Shown here in pieces: positions 27,875 to 35,107 of a DNA stretch of 64,000 nt. The position numbers were made by a program, and so were the translations under genes. Origin of the DNA: Psychrobacter nivimaris. GTDB taxonomy: Bacteria; Pseudomonadota; Gammaproteobacteria; Pseudomonadales; Moraxellaceae. The notes under the pieces were generated by a model that saw only the letters and a program-made list of their open reading frames with translations, was not told the DNA's origin and did no database searches. The stretch's first letter is position 1; each line of letters starts with the position of its first letter. Where the stretch lies: the NCBI RefSeq assembly GCF_009812035.1, contig NZ_VZIZ01000006.1:124001-188000 (forward strand), given 5' to 3'.

Positions 27875-28672
27875 ATGCTTGATACTGCAAAAAACCCGAC
27901 TCGGCCTATCGCCCTAGACTTACAAGACATCCATAAAAGCTACGGCTCATTAGAGGTATTAAAAGGGGTATCCCTAACTGCCTATGATGGCGATGTTATC
28001 TCTATTTTGGGCTCATCTGGCTCAGGTAAGTCGACGTTGCTGCGTTGTATTAATCTTCTAGAAAATCCCAATCATGGTCGTATCTTGATCGGTAACGAAG
28101 AGCTAATGCTAAAACCTGTCAAATCAGGTGAGCTACAAGCAGCAGACGTGAAGCAGCTAGAAAGCTTGCGCGCACGCGTCGGGTTTGTCTTTCAGAACTT
28201 CAACCTGTGGCCGCATAAGACAATTCTACAAAACATCATCGAAGGGCCAACGCAGGTCTTAAAGATTAAAAAAGACCAAGCAATTAGCGATGCAGAAAAG
28301 CTGCTCGATAAAGTCGGCCTGCTCGACAAAAAAGACGCTTATCCTGCCAACTTATCTGGTGGTCAGCGTCAGCGTGTCGCAATTGCCCGTGCACTTGCTA
28401 TGCAGCCACAAGTTCTATTATTTGATGAACCAACCTCTGCGCTAGATCCTGAACTGGTCAACGAAGTGCTTGCAGTAATGCGCGAGCTAGCAGAAGAAGG
28501 ACGTACGATGCTTATCGTTACTCACGAAATGCGCTTTGCCCGTGAAGTATCAAGCAAAGTCGTCTTTTTACATCAAGGTGTGGTTGAAGAAATTGGCACA
28601 CCTGAGCAAGTTTTTGATAACCCTACCTCCGAGCGCGTCAAAGACTTTATGGCATCACACCGTCCTACTTAG
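27875..28672 (+). CDS. Polar amino-acid ABC transporter ATPase (HisP/ArtP/GlnQ type)
   Basis: 265-residue ATPase with Walker [11 protein letters not shown]-loop [10 protein letters not shown], signature LSGGQRQRV and Walker [13 protein letters not shown]. The C-terminus is of the polar amino-acid subfamily. It heads a cluster of three binding lipoproteins and two permeases. The SD is weak (TTGGAAG, about 12 bases away). Likely substrates are basic amino acids (Arg/Lys/His), judged from the ArgT/HisJ-like binding proteins. Confidence 0.93.
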   Translation: MLDTAKNPTRPIALDLQDIHKSYGSLEVLKGVSLTAYDGDVISILGSSGSGKSTLLRCINLLENPNHGRILIGNEELMLKPVKSGELQAADVKQLESLRARVGFVFQNFNLWPHKTILQNIIEGPTQVLKIKKDQAISDAEKLLDKVGLLDKKDAYPANLSGGQRQRVAIARALAMQPQVLLFDEPTSALDPELVNEVLAVMRELAEEGRTMLIVTHEMRFAREVSSKVVFLHQGVVEEIGTPEQVFDNPTSERVKDFMASHRPT

Positions 28673-28715
28673 TTATTAATCATTAGTTTTTCGCTTAATA
28701 TCATGTCCAATACAG

Positions 28716-28740
28716 ATGGTGGCAACACGCTTGCCACCAT
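28716..28740. repeat. 10-bp inverted repeat between ATPase and first binding protein
   Basis: Perfect arms ATGGTGGCAA / TTGCCACCAT around a 5-base loop, without a clean T-run. It could be a weak terminator or an RNA-stability hairpin setting different levels of ATPase and binding proteins. The rest of 28673-29009 is AT-rich; a 73-codon frame there lacks an SD. Confidence 0.6.
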
Positions 28741-29009
28741 TTACCCTACCAAATGTAAAATCACTGTAACGTAACCATTGTTGACTGTTTATTGCCCAAT
28801 GATAACTATGAGTATGCAAAACGTTTGTTTTTGATATTTTACTCAGGTATTATCAAAAGGTTTATAGGTCGTCACGTCTCGTGGCTGTCTGTTATTCTGC
28901 TATCTATATTGCTTGTCTGGCAGGGACGTCAGAGAACAAAATATCAGCACCCTAAGTCAGAAAATCCTGTCAAAAACTTATGTAAAACCCATCAGAATTT
29001 AAGGAACGT

Positions 29010-29810
29010 ATGATGTCGAATTCTCGCCTATTGTGGTCATCGATGACCGTTACTGCTGCATTGATGTTGAGCGCTTGTAGCCAACCTGCCGATGAAACTA
29101 CCGATACCAACGCTGACGCCCCTGCAGCAGAAACCACTGGTAAAACCATTCGTATCGCTACCGAAGGCGCTTACCCTCCATTCAACTATACCAACGCCGA
29201 CGGCAGCTTGGCAGGTTTTGATATCGATGTTGCCAATGCCTTGTGTGATCAAATGCAAGCCAAGTGTGAAATCGTTGCACAGGACTGGGACGGTATTATC
29301 CCAGGTCTATTGGCACAGAAATATGATGCGGTGATTGCAGGTATGTCTATTACCGCTGAGCGTCAAGAAAAAGTTGATTTCAGCGAGCCATACTTTGCCA
29401 ATACGATGGTATGGTTGACCAATACGGATGGTGGTTTTGATCCTATGGCGATTAAAGACGCAACGCTTGGTGGTCAACGTTCTACTACGCCAGGTGCTTA
29501 TCTACAGGATAACTACGAAGGCAAAGAAGGCAACACAGTTCAATTGTATGACAACTATGACAATGCCTATCTAGATCTAAAATCTGGTCGTAGCGATGCC
29601 GTATTGGCCGAAAAAGTTTCTGCCAAATCATGGTTAGCAGAAAATGCAGCGGGCTTCGGTATCGTTGGTGATGAAATTGATAACGATGACAATATTGCCA
29701 TTGCTGTACGTAAAGGTGACTCACTCAAAGCTGACTTTGACAAAGCATTGAGCGAAATCCGTAGTAACGGTGAGCTTGCACGTCTTGAGCAGATGAACTT
29801 TGGTCAATAA
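29010..29810 (+). CDS. Polar amino-acid ABC transporter binding lipoprotein 1
   Basis: 266 residues. A lipoprotein signal (LSAC, Cys at about 23) and an SBP family 3 domain starting at RIATEGAYPPFNYTNADG. The Cys pair in ALCDQMQAKCE is typical of ArgT/HisJ-like proteins. The motifs GFDIDVANAL and AGMSITAERQEKVDFSEPY are intact. Two adjacent ATGs follow AAGGA; the second (29013) has the better spacing. First of three tandem paralogues. Confidence 0.92.
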   Translation: MMSNSRLLWSSMTVTAALMLSACSQPADETTDTNADAPAAETTGKTIRIATEGAYPPFNYTNADGSLAGFDIDVANALCDQMQAKCEIVAQDWDGIIPGLLAQKYDAVIAGMSITAERQEKVDFSEPYFANTMVWLTNTDGGFDPMAIKDATLGGQRSTTPGAYLQDNYEGKEGNTVQLYDNYDNAYLDLKSGRSDAVLAEKVSAKSWLAENAAGFGIVGDEIDNDDNIAIAVRKGDSLKADFDKALSEIRSNGELARLEQMNFGQ

Positions 29811-29961
29811 TGACTCACTGAAGATTTATGCTTAAAACAAGTAACGTTTGATGCGAGTAATGCTAAAACTGGGCATTTTTCAAATAAACGGTGTTTATAA
29901 GCATAAATCAGCAAGCAGTGATTGACGATATAGCTGGTAAATATATTAAGGAATAAAACTT

Positions 29962-30858
29962 ATGACAATTTCAATGACATCATCAATGAGCAAAAAAGCA
30001 TTGTGGCTAGCACCGCTTAGCGCAGCAGTGCTAATGCTGGCAGGTTGTAACAATAGCTCAGCACCAGCAGAAAATGCTGAAGCTGATACCGCTACTGAAG
30101 CGCCTTTAAATATCAAAATTGCGACAGAATCAAGCTATAAGCCTTTCAGTTATACCGATGCAGATGGCAAACTGATTGGTTACGAGATTGAGCTGGTTGA
30201 CGCATTATGTGCGCAAATGAAAGCTGAGTGTGAAGTCATCTCTCAAGATTGGGACGGTTTGATTCCAGGGCTTAACGCACAGAAATTTGATGCAGCTATC
30301 GCAGGTATGTCTATCACGCCTGAGCGTAAAGAAGTGGTTGATTTTAGCGACCCTTACTTCCATAGCGGTATCATCTTGATCGGCAAAAAGGGTGATGACT
30401 TAAGCGTTGAGTCGCTAACAGGTCTACCAATTGCCTCACAGCGCTCAACTGTTGCCTCGCAATACCTACAAGACGAGCATGCAGATGCTGATATCAAACT
30501 ATACGATACGCAAGACAATGCTTATCTAGATCTAACCTCAGGCCGTGTGCGCGGTATGATGTCTGACAAAGTAACGGGTATCGACTGGTTAAAAACAGAC
30601 GCAGGCAAAGGTTACGAAGTTAAAGGTGAAGAAATCAGCACCAATGATGACGCAATGGGTATTGCTTTCCGTAAAGGCGATCCGTTAATTGCTAAGTTCA
30701 ATGCGGCATTGGCTGAGCTAAAAGACAACGGCACCTATGATCAAATCACGGGTAGCTATTTTGGTACTAGCTCAACGGCTGCTGCTCAAAAAGCTGTGGC
30801 AACAACTGATAGTGTCGAAGAAGTAATGGTCGCTGAAGAAGAAGCGCCAGCTAACTAA
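29962..30858 (+). CDS. Polar amino-acid ABC transporter binding lipoprotein 2
   Basis: 298 residues. Lipobox LAGC, then an SBP family 3 domain (KIATESSYKPFSYTDADG, ALCAQMKAECE, AGMSITPERKEVVDFSDPY). It is clearly paralogous to its two neighbours but differs in the binding cleft (S and K for the aromatic/Pro residues near the start), so specificity may differ. A 30-residue Ala/Glu-rich tail follows the domain. SD AAGGAA precedes the ATG. Confidence 0.92.
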   Translation: MTISMTSSMSKKALWLAPLSAAVLMLAGCNNSSAPAENAEADTATEAPLNIKIATESSYKPFSYTDADGKLIGYEIELVDALCAQMKAECEVISQDWDGLIPGLNAQKFDAAIAGMSITPERKEVVDFSDPYFHSGIILIGKKGDDLSVESLTGLPIASQRSTVASQYLQDEHADADIKLYDTQDNAYLDLTSGRVRGMMSDKVTGIDWLKTDAGKGYEVKGEEISTNDDAMGIAFRKGDPLIAKFNAALAELKDNGTYDQITGSYFGTSSTAAAQKAVATTDSVEEVMVAEEEAPAN

Positions 30859-30930
30859 TACGATATCTAGCAGTTTGACTGCTGTTGTTTGAAAACGTGT
30901 TGTTTACTCAAGAAAAAACCAAGGATGATC

Positions 30931-31884
30931 ATGAGCAACCATTGTGCCCCAATCTGTGCCACGACTGGCAAATCTAACATTAATGTAGTCAGTCGTCTGT
31001 CTATGTCATTGCTTGCATTAGCGACGGCCTTCACCATTGCTGGCTGTAGCAATAGCCAAGAGAGTGCCGCTGATACCAATCCAGAGGCTACCGAAGCAAC
31101 GTCAGCTTCTACAGGTGATGTATTACGCATCGGTACAGAAGGGGCCTATGCTCCTTTTAACTATACCAATGCCGATGGGACACTGGGTGGTTTTGATGTT
31201 GAGATAGCAAATGCACTCTGTGCGGATATGCAGGTTACCTGTGAGATTATAGCGCAGGACTGGGACGGTATTATCCCTGGTCTAAAAGCAGGTAAGTACG
31301 ATGCAATCGTGGCCGCGATGTCCGTTACTCCAGAGCGTTCGCAGCAGGTAAGCTTTACCGATCCGTACTTTAGCAATGCCTTGGTTTTTTTGGCCAAAAA
31401 AGACAGCAGCTTTGACCCTAGTAACAACAGTGATATCGACTCGCATTCTATTGCTGCACAGCGTTCAACCATTTCGTCGCAGTGGCTAGAAGACACGTAT
31501 CCAAAAGCCGATATGAAGCTTTATGATACGTTGAGCAATGCGTTTTTGGATCTCGGTTCAAACCGTGTCGATGCGATGATTTCTGATAAGTTGCCTGCTA
31601 TAGAATGGCTGAGCTCAAATGCTGGTAGCAAATATGCGCTCAAAGGTGATGAGATCGATATTAATGATAACTTTGCGATAGCAGTACGTCCAGGCGATCC
31701 GCTACAAGCAAAGATCAATCAGTCTCTTGCTAATATAAAAGCAAACGGTACTTACGATAAAATCAACCAAAAGTACTTTGCGGTGCCAGCGTATGCAACG
31801 AGCACAGTTGATGAAGACGCAGATACGGGTACAGATGCAGATACAGACATTAGCGAGCAACCAACGACAGAAAGCGTTAGTTAA
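30931..31884 (+). CDS. Polar amino-acid ABC transporter binding lipoprotein 3
   Basis: 317 residues from the ATG at 30931 (SD AAGGA, 30921-30925). A long N-terminus precedes the lipobox IAGC, then an SBP family 3 domain (RIGTEGAYAPFNYTNADG, ALCADMQVTCE, AAMSVTPERSQQVSFTDPY). It is closer to binding protein 1 than to 2 over the binding region. A 28-residue Asp/Thr-rich acidic tail follows the domain. A terminator comes after the stop, so the permeases downstream are likely expressed from their own promoter. Confidence 0.9.
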   Translation: MSNHCAPICATTGKSNINVVSRLSMSLLALATAFTIAGCSNSQESAADTNPEATEATSASTGDVLRIGTEGAYAPFNYTNADGTLGGFDVEIANALCADMQVTCEIIAQDWDGIIPGLKAGKYDAIVAAMSVTPERSQQVSFTDPYFSNALVFLAKKDSSFDPSNNSDIDSHSIAAQRSTISSQWLEDTYPKADMKLYDTLSNAFLDLGSNRVDAMISDKLPAIEWLSSNAGSKYALKGDEIDINDNFAIAVRPGDPLQAKINQSLANIKANGTYDKINQKYFAVPAYATSTVDEDADTGTDADTDISEQPTTESVS

Positions 31885-31934
31885 TAGCTAACAGTAGTCA
31901 AAGGTAGCAGTCAAAAAATATTGTTTTGATTAAT

Positions 31935-31969
31935 AAAAGGATATTGCCATGATGGTGATGTCCTTTTTT
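31935..31969 (+). terminator. Terminator after binding protein 3
   Basis: 10-bp stem AAAAGGATAT / ATGTCCTTTT (one wobble) followed by TTTT. Confidence 0.7.
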
Positions 31970-32123
31970 ATTTGTCGTTATATCAACGAATATACATAAT
32001 AGCCGCCTATTAATTTTGCTCAAATTTAGTCGGCTGATTGTATGTCTCTAGAGGCAAGTGTCTGTTTAAGTACGGTTTAGGCGCAGCTTTTACGCGTCAG
32101 TATTAACATCACGGCGAGTGAAT

Positions 32124-32186
32124 ATGATAAAATCAGCGCTCATTTCTACTGTGTCAATTATCGCAGCGTTAATCGTATTCTTCTGA
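32124..32186 (+). CDS. Possible 20-residue hydrophobic peptide
   Basis: ATG 32124 opens a short frame encoding a single membrane-like helix (MIKSALISTVSIIAALIVFF). The upstream GGCGAG is at most a weak SD. It lies between the terminator of binding protein 3 and the MITE. It could be a small membrane protein or chance; conservation would decide. Confidence 0.2.
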   Translation: MIKSALISTVSIIAALIVFF

Positions 32187-32286
32187 CGTCATTTTTTGAC
32201 GCTGACCATCCCTATTGATTTGGTATAAAATACGGTGTTGCGCCGCGTTCAGCTATTGATGCTGATTCTTTTAACTCATATTTTGC

Positions 32287-32460
32287 TAGGGCGTGTCTTC
32301 ATTTTAAAAATGGTAATAAAAATGAGATAAATTGCAGTCAAACAAGGAAAATAGCGCAAATAATATCGAGATATTAGTCAGCTATTTAACGCCGTTTGGC
32401 AAGATTTAGCCGTTTTTAAACCATTTAGATGTCTATCGATTGAATTGAAGACATGCCCTA
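32287..32460. mobile_element. MITE-like element, 174 bp
   Basis: Non-coding element with terminal inverted repeats TAGGGCGTGTCTTCA (left) and TAGGGCATGTCTTCA (right, reverse complement), 18 of 22 terminal bases matching. The outer TA may be the target duplication, as for IS630/Tc1-type or related elements. The interior is AT-rich and has no frame. It sits between the binding-protein genes and the permease genes of one transporter. A solo end occurs at 11-23. The transposase family that would mobilise it is not in the window. Confidence 0.75.
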
Positions 32461-32492
32461 ATTGCTAATATAAAGAGACTGAGTGGATAATC

Positions 32493-33227
32493 GTGTTTGA
32501 CTTACAAGGATTTGGCGCGCTTTTATTAAGCGGCGCTACCGTCACCATACAGCTTGCTGTGACCAGTTTAATTATTGGTCTGGCTTTAGGCTTGCTTGGC
32601 GCAACCGCAAAGATGTCCAATATCTGGTTGCTGCGTAAGCTTGCGACTGTCTATACTGCGACGATGCGCGGTATTCCTGAGCTGTTATTGGTGCTCTTTA
32701 TCTATTATGGCGGCTCTATATTGTTGATGAGCATCCTCAAAAAGTTCGGCTATAACGACTATGTCGAGATTAGTGCTTTTTGGGGCGGTGTCATGGCGCT
32801 GTCTATTGCTTTTGGTGCCTATGCGACTGAGATTTTTCGCATGTCCATCCAAGAGATTCCGGTAGGTCAGCGCGAAGCGGCGCAAGCGATTGGTATGCGT
32901 CCTTTTCAGACGTTTTATCGCATCACTCTGCCGCAAGTGTGGCAGATTGCATTGCCTGGTCTGGGTAATTTGTTTTTGGTATTGCTCAAAGATACCGCAT
33001 TGGTATCGGTCGTGGGTCTTAAAGACATTATGTATCAGTCATCGCGTGCGGCGCAGTCAACACAGCAGCCATTTACCTTTTATATGGCAGCAGCGATTAT
33101 TTATTTGGGTCTGACCATGTTGATTACTGGCTTTATGATGTGGCTTGAGTGGCGCGCCAATCCTGCGGCACGCTATGCCAAAAAGATAAGCCGTCAATCC
33201 ACTCACAGTCAATCGACCATAGGGTAG
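32493..33227 (+). CDS. Polar amino-acid ABC transporter permease (HisQ/ArtQ type)
   Basis: 244-residue membrane protein with five or so TM segments and the EAA loop REAAQAIGMRPFQTFYRITLPQ. GTG start, 32 bases after the MITE. It would pair with the following permease and the ATPase at 27875. FDLQGFGALLLSGATVT at the N-terminus is typical of HisQ-like proteins. Confidence 0.9.
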   Translation: MFDLQGFGALLLSGATVTIQLAVTSLIIGLALGLLGATAKMSNIWLLRKLATVYTATMRGIPELLLVLFIYYGGSILLMSILKKFGYNDYVEISAFWGGVMALSIAFGAYATEIFRMSIQEIPVGQREAAQAIGMRPFQTFYRITLPQVWQIALPGLGNLFLVLLKDTALVSVVGLKDIMYQSSRAAQSTQQPFTFYMAAAIIYLGLTMLITGFMMWLEWRANPAARYAKKISRQSTHSQSTIG

Positions 33228-33239
33228 AGGAGAGATACT

Positions 33240-33965
33240 ATGGATTGGAATTGGCAGGTCATTTTTGACCATATCCCTGATTTACTAGGCGGCGCGGTAT
33301 TGACCGTACAGCTGGTCTTATTTTCAGGTGTGATTGGATTGCTGTTTGGTTTGGTTTTGGCGTTGTTACGACTGTCTAAGAATTGGGTGGTACAGATACT
33401 ACCGTTTCTGTATATCTTCTTTTTCCGTGGTACGCCGCTGCTGGTACAGATATTCCTGATTTATTATGGTTTGGGTCAGTTCGAGGCCGTACGCGAGTCG
33501 TTCTTATGGGAGCCGGTACTTAGCCAAGCGTATTGGTGTGCCATTATTGCCTTTACCCTGAATACCAGTGCTTATTTAGCGGAGATTATACGCGGGGCGA
33601 TTCAGACGATTCCGATTGGAGAGCTTGAAGCTGCTGATGCACTTGGTATGTCAAAATGGCAAAAGCTAACACGGGTTACGCTGCCGCGCGCATTTGGTAT
33701 TGTGATTCCAGCATACAGTAACGAAGTTATCTTTATGCTAAAAGGTAGTGCGCTCGCTTCAACTATTGCATTGATGGATATCACAGGTGTTGCTCGTACG
33801 ATTAGTGCGCGTACCTATACCTTGATGGAGCTATTTTTTGCCGCTGGTATCGTCTATTTATTACTGTCGTGGGTCATCTTGTTTAGCTTTAGAATGTTTG
33901 AAAAGCGTATGAACCGTCATGCCAGTTATGTACCGCCAGATGTGGTAACCAATACAATTCCATAG
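33240..33965 (+). CDS. Polar amino-acid ABC transporter permease (HisM/ArtM type)
   Basis: 241-residue membrane protein with EAA loop LEAADALGMSKWQKLTRVTLPRA. SD AGGAGAG, 12 bases after the previous stop, so co-translated with HisQ-like permease. The stop codon TAG is the first part of a heptanucleotide repeat tract. Confidence 0.9.
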   Translation: MDWNWQVIFDHIPDLLGGAVLTVQLVLFSGVIGLLFGLVLALLRLSKNWVVQILPFLYIFFFRGTPLLVQIFLIYYGLGQFEAVRESFLWEPVLSQAYWCAIIAFTLNTSAYLAEIIRGAIQTIPIGELEAADALGMSKWQKLTRVTLPRAFGIVIPAYSNEVIFMLKGSALASTIALMDITGVARTISARTYTLMELFFAAGIVYLLLSWVILFSFRMFEKRMNRHASYVPPDVVTNTIP

Positions 33966-34013
33966 TTAGCAGTTAGCAGTTAGCAGTTAGCAGTTAGCAG
34001 TTAGCAGTTAGCA
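33965..34013. repeat. Seven perfect copies of the heptamer GTTAGCA
   Basis: 49 bases of exact tandem repeat starting at the last base of the permease stop codon. It is a likely variable-number tandem repeat. Confidence 0.97.
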
Positions 34014-34094
34014 ACTAAAAACCGTCAAAGTCACTGTAGACAATATAGTATGGACTGCTGATAAAATAGCCATCATTTACAGGGAGAGTTTAGT

Positions 34095-34811
34095 ATGAGC
34101 CAATCGCCACACGAGTCATTAGCGAACGCCATTGCAGCCGGTGTCAGTGCCGAGCAGGGCGCTATCAATCATAATGAAAGATTGCGTACCTCTATTGGTA
34201 AAGTCGTCTGTGTTGGTCGCAACTATGCGGCACATGCTGCAGAGTTGGGCAATGAAGTACCAACCACGCCGATACTATTTATGAAGCCTGCGTCTTCAGT
34301 GGTCTCTATCCGTGGTGATGTGGTTCGCCCAAGTCCAGAGTTATTTGGTGAGACTCACTACGAGGCCGAGCTATGTATTCAGCTATCAGCTGACTTATCT
34401 ATGGCGACGATTGAGCAAGCTCAGCAAGCGATTGGTGGCGTGACACTAGGACTGGATTTGACCTTGCGTGATCTGCAAAGCAAGCTAAAGGAAAAAGGCC
34501 ATCCGTGGGAGCGTGCTAAGTGTTTTGATGGAGCTTGCGTCCTTGCTGATTGGCTTGACCCGCAAGCGTTTGGCAATCTGCAGAGTGTACAGTATCAGCT
34601 GTCTATCAATGATAAATTAACGCAAGATGGCGATAGTGCCTTAATGCTATTTCCTGTCTATGAATTGCTGGTCGATATCAGTCACGCCTTTAGCTTGCAA
34701 GCAGGTGATGTGATTATGACTGGTACGCCAAGCGGTGTTGGTGTGTTGCAAGCAGGCGATCAGCTTAAGCTAAAATTGGGTGCTCATGAGTGGGTATCAC
34801 AAGTACAGTAA
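34095..34811 (+). CDS. Fumarylacetoacetate hydrolase (FAH) family protein
   Basis: 238 residues, YcgM/FAHD1-like. The catalytic core starts with KVVCVGRNYAAHAAELGN. Metal ligands lie in THYEAELCIQL (two Glu) and GLDLTLRDLQ (Asp). GDVIMTGTPSGVG ends the fold. Members hydrolyse acylpyruvates or decarboxylate oxaloacetate; the exact substrate cannot be told. SD GGGAGAG. Monocistronic between the repeat tract and a terminator. Confidence 0.9.
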   Translation: MSQSPHESLANAIAAGVSAEQGAINHNERLRTSIGKVVCVGRNYAAHAAELGNEVPTTPILFMKPASSVVSIRGDVVRPSPELFGETHYEAELCIQLSADLSMATIEQAQQAIGGVTLGLDLTLRDLQSKLKEKGHPWERAKCFDGACVLADWLDPQAFGNLQSVQYQLSINDKLTQDGDSALMLFPVYELLVDISHAFSLQAGDVIMTGTPSGVGVLQAGDQLKLKLGAHEWVSQVQ

Positions 34812-34838
34812 GCCTGATTGCGATAACAGATACATATT

Positions 34839-34868
34839 AAAAGCCCCGAGCAATTGCTTGGGGCTTTT
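34839..34868 (+). terminator. Terminator of the FAH-family gene
   Basis: 14-bp stem AAAAGCCCCGAGCA / TGCTTGGGGCTTTT, one wobble. Confidence 0.88.
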
Positions 34869-34965
34869 GCGTTTAAGATTTTATATTTATTTTTTAAATT
34901 TGCTAGCTGCCAAACAATTCTATCTTCAAATTATTCTATTTTTAAACAATCATCAGTACAGTCGA

Positions 34966-35005
34966 TTGTCATCAGTTTGTCACCTATTGTTCAGCGTGCT
35001 GTCAT
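34966..35005 (+). promoter_or_regulatory. Pho-box array upstream of phoX
   Basis: TTGTCAT-CAGT-TTGTCAC (34966-34983) fits the PhoB box (two CTGTCAT-like heptamers 11 bp apart). Another exact half-site CTGTCAT lies at 34999-35005, precisely two further 11-bp steps on; the step between (34988) is degenerate. This predicts induction under phosphate starvation by PhoBR. Confidence 0.7.
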
Positions 35006-35107
35006 AAAGGTTAAGTAGACTTAAGCGGAATTCGTATTTTTGTGGTCGTAATGATAAAGCCGCGATCAACTCTCTGCCAATCTAGCCTAATAGCAAGGTG
35101 ACTGATA

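Noticed and set aside
28792-29013. A 73-codon frame with a membrane-like stretch before binding protein 1
   Set aside because: TTG start without an SD, composition like intergenic DNA, and it overlaps the start of the binding-protein gene. Low-complexity tail with no homology recognised.
33965-34013. CRISPR array
   Set aside because: The heptamer repeats are directly abutting with no spacers; it is a simple tandem repeat.
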